A stretch of DNA of 64,000 bases, taken from the NCBI GenBank assembly GCA_038501195.1, contig JBBPUQ010000006.1:1612001-1676000 (forward strand), in the 5' to 3' direction. Positions 34,401 to 45,100 of the stretch are shown piece by piece; position 1 is the stretch's first letter, and every line of letters begins with the position of its first letter. Below the pieces are notes generated by a model. It was given only the letters and a program-made list of their open reading frames with translations, made no database searches and was not told the DNA's origin. Source of the stretch: Nemania diffusa. Its lineage: Eukaryota; Ascomycota; Sordariomycetes; Xylariales; Xylariaceae. The translations under genes were made by a program, and so were the position numbers.

Positions 34401-37240
34401 AAAACTTTTTACAAAATATTTAATAAAGCATTTTTAAGTACAAATAGCTCGTTTTACTAAAAACAAAAACTATATACAGTTATTATAAGCTAGCGTAACA
34501 AAATTAACTTGCTAAGTATACAAATTAGCTATAAAGCGCTTCAAAAACTAGTACTTAAAACAAAATGTTGTACTATAGCTAGCATAAAAAAAAGTTTTAG
34601 CTTAATATATATTTAATAAAACATATAGCTGCATATAAAATAAAGTTTAAAGTTTAACGCTAATATTATACTTTTTAGCTTTTTAATTAGTTTATATAAA
34701 TTTATACTTTAATACTGCAGTATTTAAAAGCTTTTATATTTAATAGCTAGTTCAAAGTATTATTTATTTATTCTTGTATTTAAACTGCAGTTTTAAAAAG
34801 TAGCTAATTTTGTTAAAATTACTAAAACAACTAGTTAGTAATAAAATAATATATAAAAAAAACGTATATAATATATAAGTTGTTAATACAATATTTATAC
34901 TAATATAGCATAGCTTTTTACGCTTTAAAAAAGTAATACATACAAATAAAAAAGTTACTAATAGTTACAAATTTAAAGCTACTAAGTTAACAAAAAATTA
35001 TATATAACTTTTAGTTTTAAAAAACTATTTCTGTTTATTTTTTTGCGCTAATAAAACAAATAAAAATCAAACTAGTATAAATATTATAATTAAAATAACA
35101 AAAAGCTTTATATGTTTAGTATACTATATAAATAAATTGTTTAATTGAAATAGTAACTTAAGCTATATATTAAACAATACATTTTTATTTTAATTTTGTA
35201 CAAGTGCTTTTTTGAAGTATAAAGCGCTAATTATACTGCAAAATCAGCTCGCAAATTTAAAAATCTTTTGTAGTATATATATAAAGCATAGCTTTAAAAG
35301 AAACGCTATATAATATATATATAATACAAAAATGTTAAAAATAAAAATCAAACTTTTAAAACGCTAGTTTTTAAATATAATTTAATAATATTATAAAACT
35401 TTGTTTTTAAATTTATTATAACTACAAAAACAATTTGTACTAAATATAAATAGTTAATTTAAATATACAAATAATAATTAGCTAAGTTAATTAAAGCATT
35501 TTTTTTAAGTTAACTAAGCTTAACTTAACTAAAACGATTTAACAAGCTATAAAAGCTGCATAGTTAATACATTTGTAACTATAATACAAACTTTTATTAT
35601 ATATAAAAAGTTAACTTAAAAAAAAACTTGCTAAATTAATAAAACATTTTTACTAAGTTAATAAAAGTACAACTAAATTAAATATAGTTTAACAAGTTAA
35701 TTAAACTATATATTTAAACTGTTTATAGCTATTATATAACTTACTTTTATATAAAAATAAACTTAAAAAAACAAACTTTTTAAATTAAATTAAAGTATTA
35801 CTACTAAGTTTATTAAAGTTTAAACTTATTAATTACAATTTAACAAATTAAAAATATTCCGTTTTTAATAATTTTACAACTATAAAACAGTTTATATTAA
35901 ATATAAAAAACTAACTTAAAATTAAAAAAGTATTTATTTGTTTATACTAAATAATTTAACTACAAATTATAATTTAATAAATCGAAAATAACTTAAATAT
36001 ATATCGCAGTTTTTTTAAATGTTAATTTTACAAGTTAAAACAAATATGTTTATACTATATAAAATCTAAGCTTTGTTAAAAATAAACAAAGTTTTTTTAA
36101 TAATACTACTAAAAAAACTATTAAAGTATATAGCACATATAGTATGTTAAAACGCTTTTATTGAAATTTTACAAATTGTTAGTAACAAATTTACAAAATG
36201 TAAAAAAAGCATAAAAAATATATAAAACTTATTTATAATTTTATAAAACTTGCAAATATTTTTAAAAATATGTTTAATTTAAACAGTTTATTAAATATTA
36301 ACAAAAATAACTTATTAAGTACAAACTTTTAAACTATTAACGTTTAGCTATTGTAGTATTAACAACATATTAATAAAGCATATATAACATATAAAATATT
36401 AATTTTATTTATAGTAATATAATTACTTTTTTTTTTTTTTTTGTAAAAAATAATATACTGCATATATTTTTTAAATTTAAAATTAATATTTATAACGCAA
36501 TAATTGTCGAGCTTTTAACGCAGTATTAATAAAATATAAACATATTATAAAAAAGTCAAAAAAAGCTTGTAAAATTTACTTAAATAATTTAGTTCAAACA
36601 ATTATTATAACAAACTTTAGTTTTTTTATACTTAAAAAAATTTTAACTTATACAGTTTTAATAAATTAAAACTAGTATACAAAAGTAATAAAACAAAAGC
36701 AAAAAAAACACGTAAAAACTGTTTTTTATTTACTTTTTTTATATAGCTTAAACACTTTTTTATAAATAGCAGTAGCTGTAACAACAGTAATAACAGTAGT
36801 ATTAATAAAGTTTTTACAAAGTATTATTGTAATAACTATAAAGTATTAATAATATATTAAACTTTGTTTTATATATATAATATTTATAGTTTAAATAAAT
36901 AAATAAAATAAAATAAACTAATTTAATAAGTCAAAATTAAAATAACGCAAAATAAATATAAACATAAAAAAAAAGCAAAAAAAAAACGTAGCTACTATTT
37001 ATTAATATATTGTTAATATATTATAAAACTAGTTTTTTTACTTACTAAAATAATTAGTAAAAATAAAAAAAAAAAAAAAAAAGCTAATAAAAAAAAAAAA
37101 AAAAAATCTATTTATACTGCTAAAAAATAATAAAAAACAGTATTAATTAAGCAATAAAAGTTAGTACAAATAATATAAAATAGCAATAATTTTGTATATA
37201 TTACATTAAAACTAATAAAAATAACTAAATTAAACATAAG
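31493..37240. mobile_element. AT-rich block 1, RIP-degraded repeat DNA
   Basis: About 5.7 kb of very AT-rich sequence with stop codons in every frame. The remaining G and C are concentrated in AGCT, TGCT and TTGC-like contexts. Together with the flanking copies A and B, where one copy is C-to-T/G-to-A converted relative to the other, this points to a transposon or duplicated segment destroyed by RIP. No domain survives, so the element class is unknown. An LTR element with A+B as its LTR is one reading. Confidence 0.65.
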
Positions 37241-37423
37241 TTTAAACTGTTTTAAATTAGTTTATAAAGCTTTATTGCTTTAGTTATAAAAACTTATTGC
37301 AATATTTATAGCTTTTATATTTAGCTATCAATTTATTTGCAATTTATAAATTAGCTTATTATATTTATACTTTTTTAATACAAGTTTTATTTATTACAAT
37401 TATAGTACTTTAAAGTGTGTTAT
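37241..37423 (+). repeat. Repeat A, inner copy (heavily C-to-T/G-to-A converted)
   Basis: It aligns without gaps over 183 bp, at an offset of 380, to 37621-37803. All but about one difference are C-to-T or G-to-A in this copy, and changed cytosines are followed by A, T, C or G. It runs directly into repeat B. Confidence 0.88.
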
Positions 37424-37426
37424 AAA

Positions 37427-37525
37427 TAAGTAGTTTTACAAGCTTATTAAGTTTATTATACAACTTTTATATTATAATGTATACTTTTCGAAGTATAATC
37501 GTAGCAATTATAACACTGTTTTTAT
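37427..37525 (+). repeat. Repeat B, inner copy (heavily converted)
   Basis: Converted counterpart of 31394-31492, starting three bases after inner repeat A, so A and B are one unit of about 285 bp here. Nearly all differences are C-to-T or G-to-A; about one is in the opposite sense, so the outer copy was also slightly mutated. Confidence 0.87.
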
Positions 37526-37620
37526 TTGCTTACTTTTTTTATAACTAGCAAAAAGAAATAAATTAATAGTTAAAATAGCGGGTTGTATTTTTTAGTTTTT
37601 TTTTTGTTTTTTGTTTTTAG

Positions 37621-37803
37621 TTTAAGCTGTTTTAAGCTAGTTTACAAAGCTTTATTGCTTCAGTTACAAAAGCTTACTGCAATACCTGTAGCTTTTACGC
37701 CTAGTTATCGACTTATTTGCAACTTGTAGATTAGCCTACTACGCTCACGCTCCCCCAATACAAGTTCTACCTACTGCGATTATAGTGCCCTAGAGTGTGC
37801 TGT
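37621..37803 (+). repeat. Repeat A, right-edge copy (little mutated)
   Basis: Nearly unconverted copy of 37241-37423, at the right edge of block 1. The similarity stops sharply at 37803, where normal sequence begins. The A-B joint is absent here: after A comes unrelated DNA leading to tRNA-Pro. Confidence 0.88.
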
Positions 37804-37888
37804 AGATCTTCTGGTTTATCTATTCAATACTTACTGAGATGTGCATGGATTGCTTAGGTAATCGCGCCATAGCAATCTGCTTCTAGTT

Positions 37889-37978
37889 GGTCTGGTGGTC
37901 TAGTGGTATGATTCTCGCTTAGGGTACACCCTACAGCTTATATGCGAGAGGTCCCGGGTTCAATCCCCGGCCAGACCC
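37889..37978 (+). tRNA. tRNA-Pro (AGG) with 18-nt intron
   Basis: Acceptor arms GGTCTGG and CCAGACC are followed by discriminator C. The D arm GGTCTAGTGGTATGAT and T arm GTCCCGGGTTCAATCCCC are typical. The anticodon stem TCTCGC/GCGAGA encloses TTAGG-G, anticodon AGG, and an intron of 18 nt after the base next to the anticodon. The intron carries CCCTA, complementary to TAGGG around the anticodon, as expected for the anticodon-intron helix recognised by the tRNA splicing endonuclease. A TTT run follows directly. The mature tRNA is 72 nt. Confidence 0.93.
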
Positions 37979-38642
37979 TTTGTTTTTATTGTACTCCTTT
38001 TTGCCTTGCAAAACACATGACAATTTTAGCAACCAACACTAGCTACTACATACCCAACAGCGTCAATGATTAAGGATCTGTTAAGCCGTGTTATCTATCA
38101 CGTTAAAAGATGAGTAGTATATATATCCGGCAATGACTGCCGGCGGATTAGCCAAGACGCAAACATAATACCTAAGTCCTCTGTAACACTCCTCTTTGGG
38201 GGTCTATTACTGCGCGGGCTTTCATTAGCTATCTGCGGGCGTGTGGGTCGTTCTATTTCTGCCAGCCATTGATATAGAGTCTGACAGGGCTTATTTGGGC
38301 CAGCTCATTGGATCGCGAACGCGACACGGTCGAGCTGGACTTGGGGATCTTCAGGCCTCCTACAAATGCACCGTCTGTGCCGCTGCACCCTTGTTGAGCT
38401 TACATTGATACGTAGGGTATTCTGTAGTAATGATATGATCTCGAATTATGTGTGAGTGGCTGTACTCTTGGCATCGTGACGTAGGGCGAGCCTTATTCTC
38501 CGGGAGACAACTCGTCTATCCCCCCCTTTCCAGGACTAATCCATCAATCAATGTTTGCCCAAAATTCCTATATGCATTACCTACCTCCCACCCCGGCGCT
38601 CGCAATACTCTTAACTATTAGCTCGTCTCTTCCCGTTGTCCG
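37979..38642. other. Spacer between tRNA-Pro and the membrane protein gene
   Basis: Ordinary base composition, with no open frame or repeat worth naming. The last 100 bases should hold the promoter of the next gene, including a C/T-rich patch near 38520-38620. Confidence 0.5.
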
Positions 38643-39511
38643 ATGGCGAACGAAGGCGGGTTGTGGTCATATCACCGTGGAAGGTGGAATACGACAAAGT
38701 TCGTCTTGCGGTGCTTGAGCTTCGTCCTGAGCATTGGTATAATTGGCGTGTCTGTAAACGAAGGTATTCGCGTCTTGGGGTTGCCGGGATACGGCTGGCG
38801 ATTTTACGTCGACTGGTGGTTTACTCTCCCCATCGTACGTCGTGGTTCACCTGAACACGTCTCCCTCCCCTCGACTATCTACATAGACTCACCTCACCTT
38901 GTGCGCATAGGCTCTCATTAGTATCGGCATTGACTGCGCTGAATTAACATTCAGCTTCCTCTGGAAGCGGAACCCCGGCCTTCACCCGGGCTGGCACATC
39001 GGCATAGAGCTTGCTCTGCTTGGCGGGAATCTAGTCGCCCTCATATTTATATCAAGCACGATTCCCTCGGAAGGCGCATATTATTACGATCCTAACCTTC
39101 CCCGATTCCTTCAGTCCCTTGCAGTAGCCGTAGTAACGTTGCTGGGGATCTTCACGTGAGTGGTAATAGTCCTCCAGCTGCGCTGCGAAACTAACAAGGC
39201 GGAATAGCATCAATCGATTCGTACTCTTCGTGATTGCTTGTGTAGACACACACAGATACCATACCGCCGCTCAGGTAGAGTTGATTGTGCAGACACTACG
39301 ACAACAGAACCTCAACGATCCAACGACGGCTGCCATAATACACAACGCCATGTATCCTACGAGCTACATAAACCATCGACAGTCCATCCCTCTCCAAGAA
39401 CTCCCCAAGACGACATCGTCCGCACACGATCATAGCGACGGGTCTACATTACATCCCGAATTGCCAGAGAACCACAAATTCTTGGCCGACCTACGTCCTA
39501 GTTTAAAATAA
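38643..39511 (+). CDS. Small four-helix integral membrane protein
   Basis: Three exons, 38643-38834, 38911-39155 and 39208-39511, encode 246 residues; introns are 76 and 52 nt (second with ACTAACAAG branch) and frames agree. Four hydrophobic segments are visible: FVLRCLSFVLSIGIIGVSV, WWFTLPIALISIGIDCAELT (completed across intron 1), HIGIELALLGGNLVALIFIS, and SLAVAVVTLLGIFTLINRFV (completed across intron 2). A conserved-looking pattern follows helix 4 (ACVDTHRYH), then a polar cytosolic tail of about 90 residues. The size and layout resemble the many fungal four-helix MARVEL-like membrane proteins of unknown role. I do not recognise a specific family and assign no function. The start ATG lies at the first methionine before helix 1; a longer overlapping frame from 38636 lacks an ATG. 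Confidence 0.75.
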
Positions 39512-39581
39512 CATAATATATTTAATCAGCAATCGCGCTATTCTCTCGATCCACAGTCGTTTGGCGCATCTTCGAATATTT

Positions 39582-39700
39582 TTAATCAAAGTAATAGGCC
39601 TTGTTGGCCACGATATGATCCATGATGCTCCACAAGCCATAATACTCCCGGCTTGTGTCGCCAACCACGTTAGTCTTTGACAAACTTGTTCGATGCGCGC
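39582..39700 (-). pseudogene. Possible decayed coding fragment
   Basis: On the minus strand about 39 codons with natural-looking protein composition end at a TAA (39584-39582); the segment includes TSREYYGLWSIMDHIVANK. Upstream, near 39920-39835, a second open piece reads TYRPLLGIAAWVQPLLKLK. No single intact model joins them and I see no start. It may be the remnant of a gene that lay tail-to-tail with the membrane protein gene, or a poorly spliced gene I cannot resolve. Confidence 0.25.
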
Positions 39701-41261
39701 CCTGATGTTAGCCCTGTTGACTTTTGTTCTAGCCCACACTCGCTTTTGCCTTAAAACGGGCATCGATCAGCGATCCCTATACGGCATTCTCATAATCACG
39801 CTCGTTCCATGGTACTGATTGAAGCCTTGCGTATCACAGAGATTTCAGGTTCCCTGCGCAAATAGGAAGGCTTTAAGCTTCAACAATGGCTGGACCCACG
39901 CTGCAATCCCTAGCAGTGGCCGGTATGTCTCCTGATAGGCTCGGCAGGGTCAACGCTGATGAAGGCTGAGAGGGAGCCAAACAATGATGCTTCGGAATGA
40001 ATAGAAACACGGTCTAGTAGCTATATAGCTCTAGGAAACACCGAGGGCAAATAATTACCTAATGTAGGAGCTAGTCCGAATGTTCATTTGAAATGTGAAT
40101 AGAGAATTAGAGCAGAGTCGAATGCTCGCTAATATCAATATTAATTAAGCTACGCTCACAACAACAAAAACAAAGAATTCGGCGCTTTTAGTTCGTATAG
40201 TACAACAAAGTTAGCACTTGTTAAATGTGCTTGGTACGCGTCTATCATCATCTATTACCACAATATAACAGCATTCATCATTTGCAGTTATACTAATCAA
40301 AGACATTACATGTTAGGTAGTAGGAGTTTGATCTTGTTGTGCAACACATTATTCATCTACTAAGGATCTAGAAAGTCGCCGTACTACCCTATCTCCTAGA
40401 CTCCAAATCAAAGAGTAATATGCTGAATAGCAGATATAAACAGCTATTTTCTTGTCTCTTTAGCTCCATTTCCTTATCACCCTATGTACAGCTAGCAGGA
40501 TGGATAGCAGGGCAGCTCGCCATGGCTTCTGCTCTTTGAGAGGCTTGGTGTACAAGAAAGTTGATCAATCAAGTCATGCGGATGACTCTGTTGCTCTATT
40601 ATGGCACTGCCACGCATGATAGTCCCTAAATAACAGAGGCATGGATGGTGAGACAGGGTCGGGTGCAGTACTCGTCTATCTATCAATTACCCAGCAGTTG
40701 CTAGGAGGGACCTGATGTTAACGTCATCCATGAACCGCCACTGCCTCTTTAATCACAAACCAAAACATGTTTGCACAGATCTTAGGCAGTTTTCAACACT
40801 TGAACCACTACACTTGACAAGGTAATGTAGTTTAATATCTGATCTAGCAAATATCAAAACTCTTGGAAACCATCTGATAGTCTTGGAGCAATTGTTGGTG
40901 CCTACTGCAGCAAATAGTTTACCTAACAAAGTTAAACAGAACAGGTCACAATAAACAAAGATATAGATATCGGACATATTCACAAATTTGGGCGTCCATC
41001 ACAATAGGGATTCTAGTTACCGGGTGTTGTATTACATTAGTGCTAAGAAACAGTGAATTTTTGTGCGGTGCAGAGACTATCCTCCTATCCGTGCATTGCT
41101 ACATGCCAATCCCTGCCAGGTCCTTCAATGAGGTGCACTCCGAGAATTTTTGCTTTTTTTAAGCAAAACCACACAGCTATTAGTAGCAACATGACCTGAA
41201 GTGCAGCGTGACTTGGACTGCAACATGACTTGTGCCGTGGTATACCAGGATTAAAACAATC
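39701..41261. other. Intergenic, AT-leaning
   Basis: Apart from the possible relic near 39835-39920, I see no gene. Short frames on both strands lack domains. Composition is moderately AT-rich. Confidence 0.45.
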
Positions 41262-42091
41262 CTAGTTACCTAGGTGAAGGAGCCAATCTCCAGATCTACC
41301 GCCTGAAGTGATGAGGGCGATGTCGTCGTCTCTGTATACCTCGATCCGATCACGTTTGGCACAGAACCATGGCCCAACAAACTTGTCGGCAAGAGGCGTC
41401 ATGAGATCTGGCCAGAGAATATAATAGCCGTACTCCTCAATGAACATTCGAGATTCTCTGCAAACCGCACTGCAGCACTCAATCAGCCGTCATCATCCCA
41501 TAAGTGACCTATAAGTTGATCACCCGCGTGGAAATCTTGCCCAGCAGAGGAGAGAACAAATAATATGATGGTAATTACTTACGCGAGGGGGAAGTCTTCA
41601 AAGCTCTCCGGATTGAGAATGTCGGGCGCAAGCATCTCACGTGGGAATTTCCACTGATCATAAATCTCGAGGGGTGGAGAGATGCGAAGGATACGTCTCT
41701 TTGGCAAAGCCTTTTTCCAGATCATTCGACGAAGCTCGGGCGGGAGCTCCATGAACTTAGGGAAGGTTCTTTCATCATCCTCTGGATCGTACTCGAAGCT
41801 GAAATCAGAGGCGTCGTCGTAGTCGTCATCGTTGGGGTCGACCTTTTCCATATCTCCAAGCCCAAGATATTCATACCACTCCTCGTATACCTCCTCTTCT
41901 AACTCTTCCTCCTCTGGCTCCTCTTCTTCTGGCTCTTCTTCTGGTTCTTCTTCCTCACACTGTTCTTCCTCCGATTCCTCTTCATCTAATTGCTCATCTT
42001 CTGAGTGGTCATCCTCTGCGGGGTTATCTCCTACGTGGTCAACTCCGGGGTGCTCATTGCCCAAGTGGTCATCTCCTGAGTAGTCTGCCAT
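41262..42091 (-). CDS. 2EXR-domain protein with poly-glutamate N-terminus
   Basis: Two exons, 42091-41583 and 41457-41262, give 234 residues; the 125-nt intron has a GTAAGT donor and a TTTGCAG acceptor. Residues 1-105 are strongly acidic, with long Glu/Asp runs (about 28-70). From about 109 starts a 2EXR domain: FPKFMELPPELRRMIWKKAL, then after the intron ESRMFIEEYG and PWFCAKRDRIEVY. 2EXR proteins are abundant and fast-changing in filamentous fungi; their function is unknown. The C-terminus is short for the family, and the stop sits inside CTAGGTAACTAG, where a GTAACT donor could lead to another exon that I could not find. The start is the ATG in GCCATGGCA. The opposite strand's Ser-rich frame (41832-42083) is a shadow of the acidic repeats. 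Confidence 0.75.
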
Positions 42092-45000
42092 GGCCACTGT
42101 AGAGATTCTTGGTTGGGTGGTTTGCAATACGTATGATTGAAGTAATGGAGTTTTATGCTTGGTTGCTTTGTTGGGTAGGTGACGACGTTAAAGTGAAGAT
42201 GTGTTCCGGGAAGCTTGAACCAGCCACAAGGTATCCTACAATAATGCTGTGTTAGGCTATGTTCATATAAATTGATTGGGATTGGATATATTACCTGTCT
42301 CTAGTTCCACAAGAGCTGAGTGTTTGGAAGATGTGGTTAGAAAGTAATTAGGAGGTGGGAGGTGGGAGTTGGTCGAGAGTAGGTCGAGATTAAGAAGTGG
42401 GAGGTAGGGAGGCTTTAAATAGACTAAGATACATGGAATGGAGTGATTAAGAATGGGGGTGCTCAGAGAGACCCAGGCAATCACTATTGAATTAGCAAAC
42501 AAATCAAGATAAATTTGAGCATTGGATTGGCAACAGCTGCGTGCCTGCCTCCTACATGTGAATTGGGATACTTGAGCAGATAAGTGCACGTAGGGAATAA
42601 ATGTGTTTACGTACCGGTACGTACTCTTTTTGTCTATGTACAACGTGCCTAAGTATGTAAATATTATTTAGCCTGGTTAACCAAGTGTTCATTTGTGATA
42701 TAATTAAGCAAGAACACTAGATATTAACTGTAACCATAGGTTAGCATCAAGCAAGAATACATGTGCATGGATATTATATAATAGTAACACCTATCTAACT
42801 CAGAATAAAAAAGCATTAATTCATATAGCCTAAGTTTTGCAGGACTTCAAAAAAGAAAAAGTTCATCATTTGGTGTTTATTTAAGCCAATTATAAATTTG
42901 CAAACAAGTAAGGTTACGTGCCTGGCTTGGTGTTTGATTCTTAGAGATGGAAGCATTAAACTAAGTCAAGCTCAGTAATTTTAAAGTTTGATCACAAGAA
43001 CAAGCTTCTCAGGTTGCTGATTGCATGTAGCTCTCTCTGTGTAACTCTTAGCCTTGCGTGGACAAGCGATTGCCTTGCGAATTCTGGTTTTGCCCAAACG
43101 TGTATAGGTACGTATTCCTTGCAATCACTCGATAAAGCCGACCCTAGTTTAAATCACGCTTTCTCTAAAGTCTATTGATTTCTTTATTTTTATTTAGCCT
43201 TAGGAAAATCTGATCGACAGTTCCCCTCACACGATCAGTATAATAGAAGGTTTGTAAATCACCACGTTGTTGAGTCCCTGTGCGACTTAGGCTTTAGGCA
43301 GCTATTATTAATCATAAATCTAACTCATGCATTGAGACGGTGTGGGCGGCACGACTACATGGGGGGTAGGTTGATTCGGTCATCAGCGCCTAGTTTTTCT
43401 TTTTCTATTTAAGTTAGTTAGTCGGAGTTAGTACTTCTATTACACGGGCACACTTTTCACAGCGGCCCCTTCGGGGCCTGCTACACCAAAAATATACTAT
43501 TGCGTTACCAGATTACTTGTTTCTATGCCCTCAAATCTATAAAAGTGATTAAGATGGCCGTGGCCAATCCTCTAGAGTACGTAGTGTATGTATTGCACGC
43601 TTTGTTTCAACGTACATGCTTGTACATATTTACAACTTTTCTCCCTTGCACATAGGCAATCAGGCAACTACCGACCGCTGTATCTACAACAGGTATCTAG
43701 GAAACAACAAGGGATGGTGTTGAGGTGGGAAGGTACGATAAATACTATATAATATAGGTCTCTGACCGTAGCTATAAACCCCTTTGATGGATGGGCACTG
43801 CCAGTAACCTACTTTCTACAATTCACCTCCAGACCTTCTATTTCACTTATTTACTTATGTAGTCGCCTTCTATACCCTATTTCTATTCCTATTGGTGTGT
43901 ATACAAGTGTGACTCTATGCTGCGCCTATACTCCCAATGTAGTCCCCCCTTTGGGGTGCCCTGATGGGGCCATAAGCTGTGAGGTCAACAGCTAGAAAGA
44001 CGGATTGTGTAGAACTAACCCCACGGCTTAGAAGCTCAGATCACAATCAAATAACCGTTTTCAAAACGTACTAGTAGAATCAATCGAATGAGTATAGAAA
44101 ACCTGCTTACCTGCTTGACTATTTGCCATTAGAAATTGTCTAGAATAAAAGCTGACGTCGAAGTCAGGGCTCTATGCTGTTAGCAGGTGGTGAAATGGGA
44201 TGTACAAGATTTAGCAAGTTATTAACTGATAGAGCTCTCATTAAAACAATACTATTGCGTGTTTATCATGTCGCGTAGTGCCTTAGATATCATCAATCAT
44301 CCACAGTATTAATGGCGTAGTTTCTCCGTAACAACTCATAATACATAAGCTATCAAGTATATCTATCCAAGATACTAGGCAGAGGTGCTCCGGGAAGCAC
44401 TACCTTGCATTTTCTCTTAGAACTCGTAGAGATTCCACTTCTAGAAATACTTAAGTTGTAAAAATGCCTGCGAATATTTGTAGACTTATTTCACCATACC
44501 GAGTCATCAGAAACTAATACTTGTGTTATTAACAATAGCTCAAGCTTGCTGCAAGCTGACCCTATCAATAGTCGGTTAGGCTCTCAATCCTACTGATAAT
44601 CATTATCGATGATTGAAAGTTAAAAAAGGTGTTAACACACTGGAATATCCCATTGAACGAACACTAAGTGGACTACACTAGTGCTAACAAACTCGGAGAT
44701 CAGATCCTGATTAAATCAGGGGGGAGGGGTAAGAGATAAGGTTTGAGAAAAGGGGAGCACAGGCAAATATCTCAAGTAGGAACATTGATTAATGTAATAA
44801 ATAAATGCCCAGACCGACTTCATATTAGGCTTCCCATATGTAAGATCGCATGAAGGCGAAGAAATAAATCATTCGGGGAGTTTCCGCCTCATAAGGTTGT
44901 CAATAATCTCTATTATATGAGTTACCGGTATTAGTGAGGATTCATACTAGTGACATCGTCTTCCTCAAATAATTATAAACCAGCATAAGTGAAAGTATAA

Positions 45001-45100
45001 CTAGATCATGATGAAAATGTTATCTATATGATTTATATGGTTTATGCGGTTAAAGGTTAAGAGCAAGTGTTCTATAATACAGTAGTTATTAAATATATAA
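42092..45100. other. Intergenic, leading into AT-rich block 2
   Basis: Upstream region of the 2EXR gene, then spacer of falling GC content. It contains a possible solo LTR at 43341-43485 and another hairpin-like patch of CCCCTTTGGGG near 43947-43957. The minus-strand open frame at 42643-42263 shows no domain. No gene is supported. Confidence 0.45.
43341..43485 (+). mobile_element. Possible solo LTR of a copia-type element
   Basis: A 145-bp segment starts TGTGGGCGGCACGACTACAT and ends GGGGCCTGCTACA, so it has TG...CA ends. It contains the hairpin GGCCCCTTCGGGGCC near its end and a CT-rich, TATTTAAG-like middle. The style matches LTRs of fungal copia elements. No 5-bp target duplication is visible (GACGG on the left, CCAAA on the right), so the ends or the call may be wrong. 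Confidence 0.35.

Noticed and set aside
31493..37620. CRISPR-like or satellite array in the AT-rich block
   Set aside because: No regular repeat-spacer periodicity was seen. Recurring words are short AT-rich motifs expected by composition.
41832..42083. Plus-strand Ser-rich frame
   Set aside because: Antisense of the Glu-rich N-terminus of the 2EXR protein.
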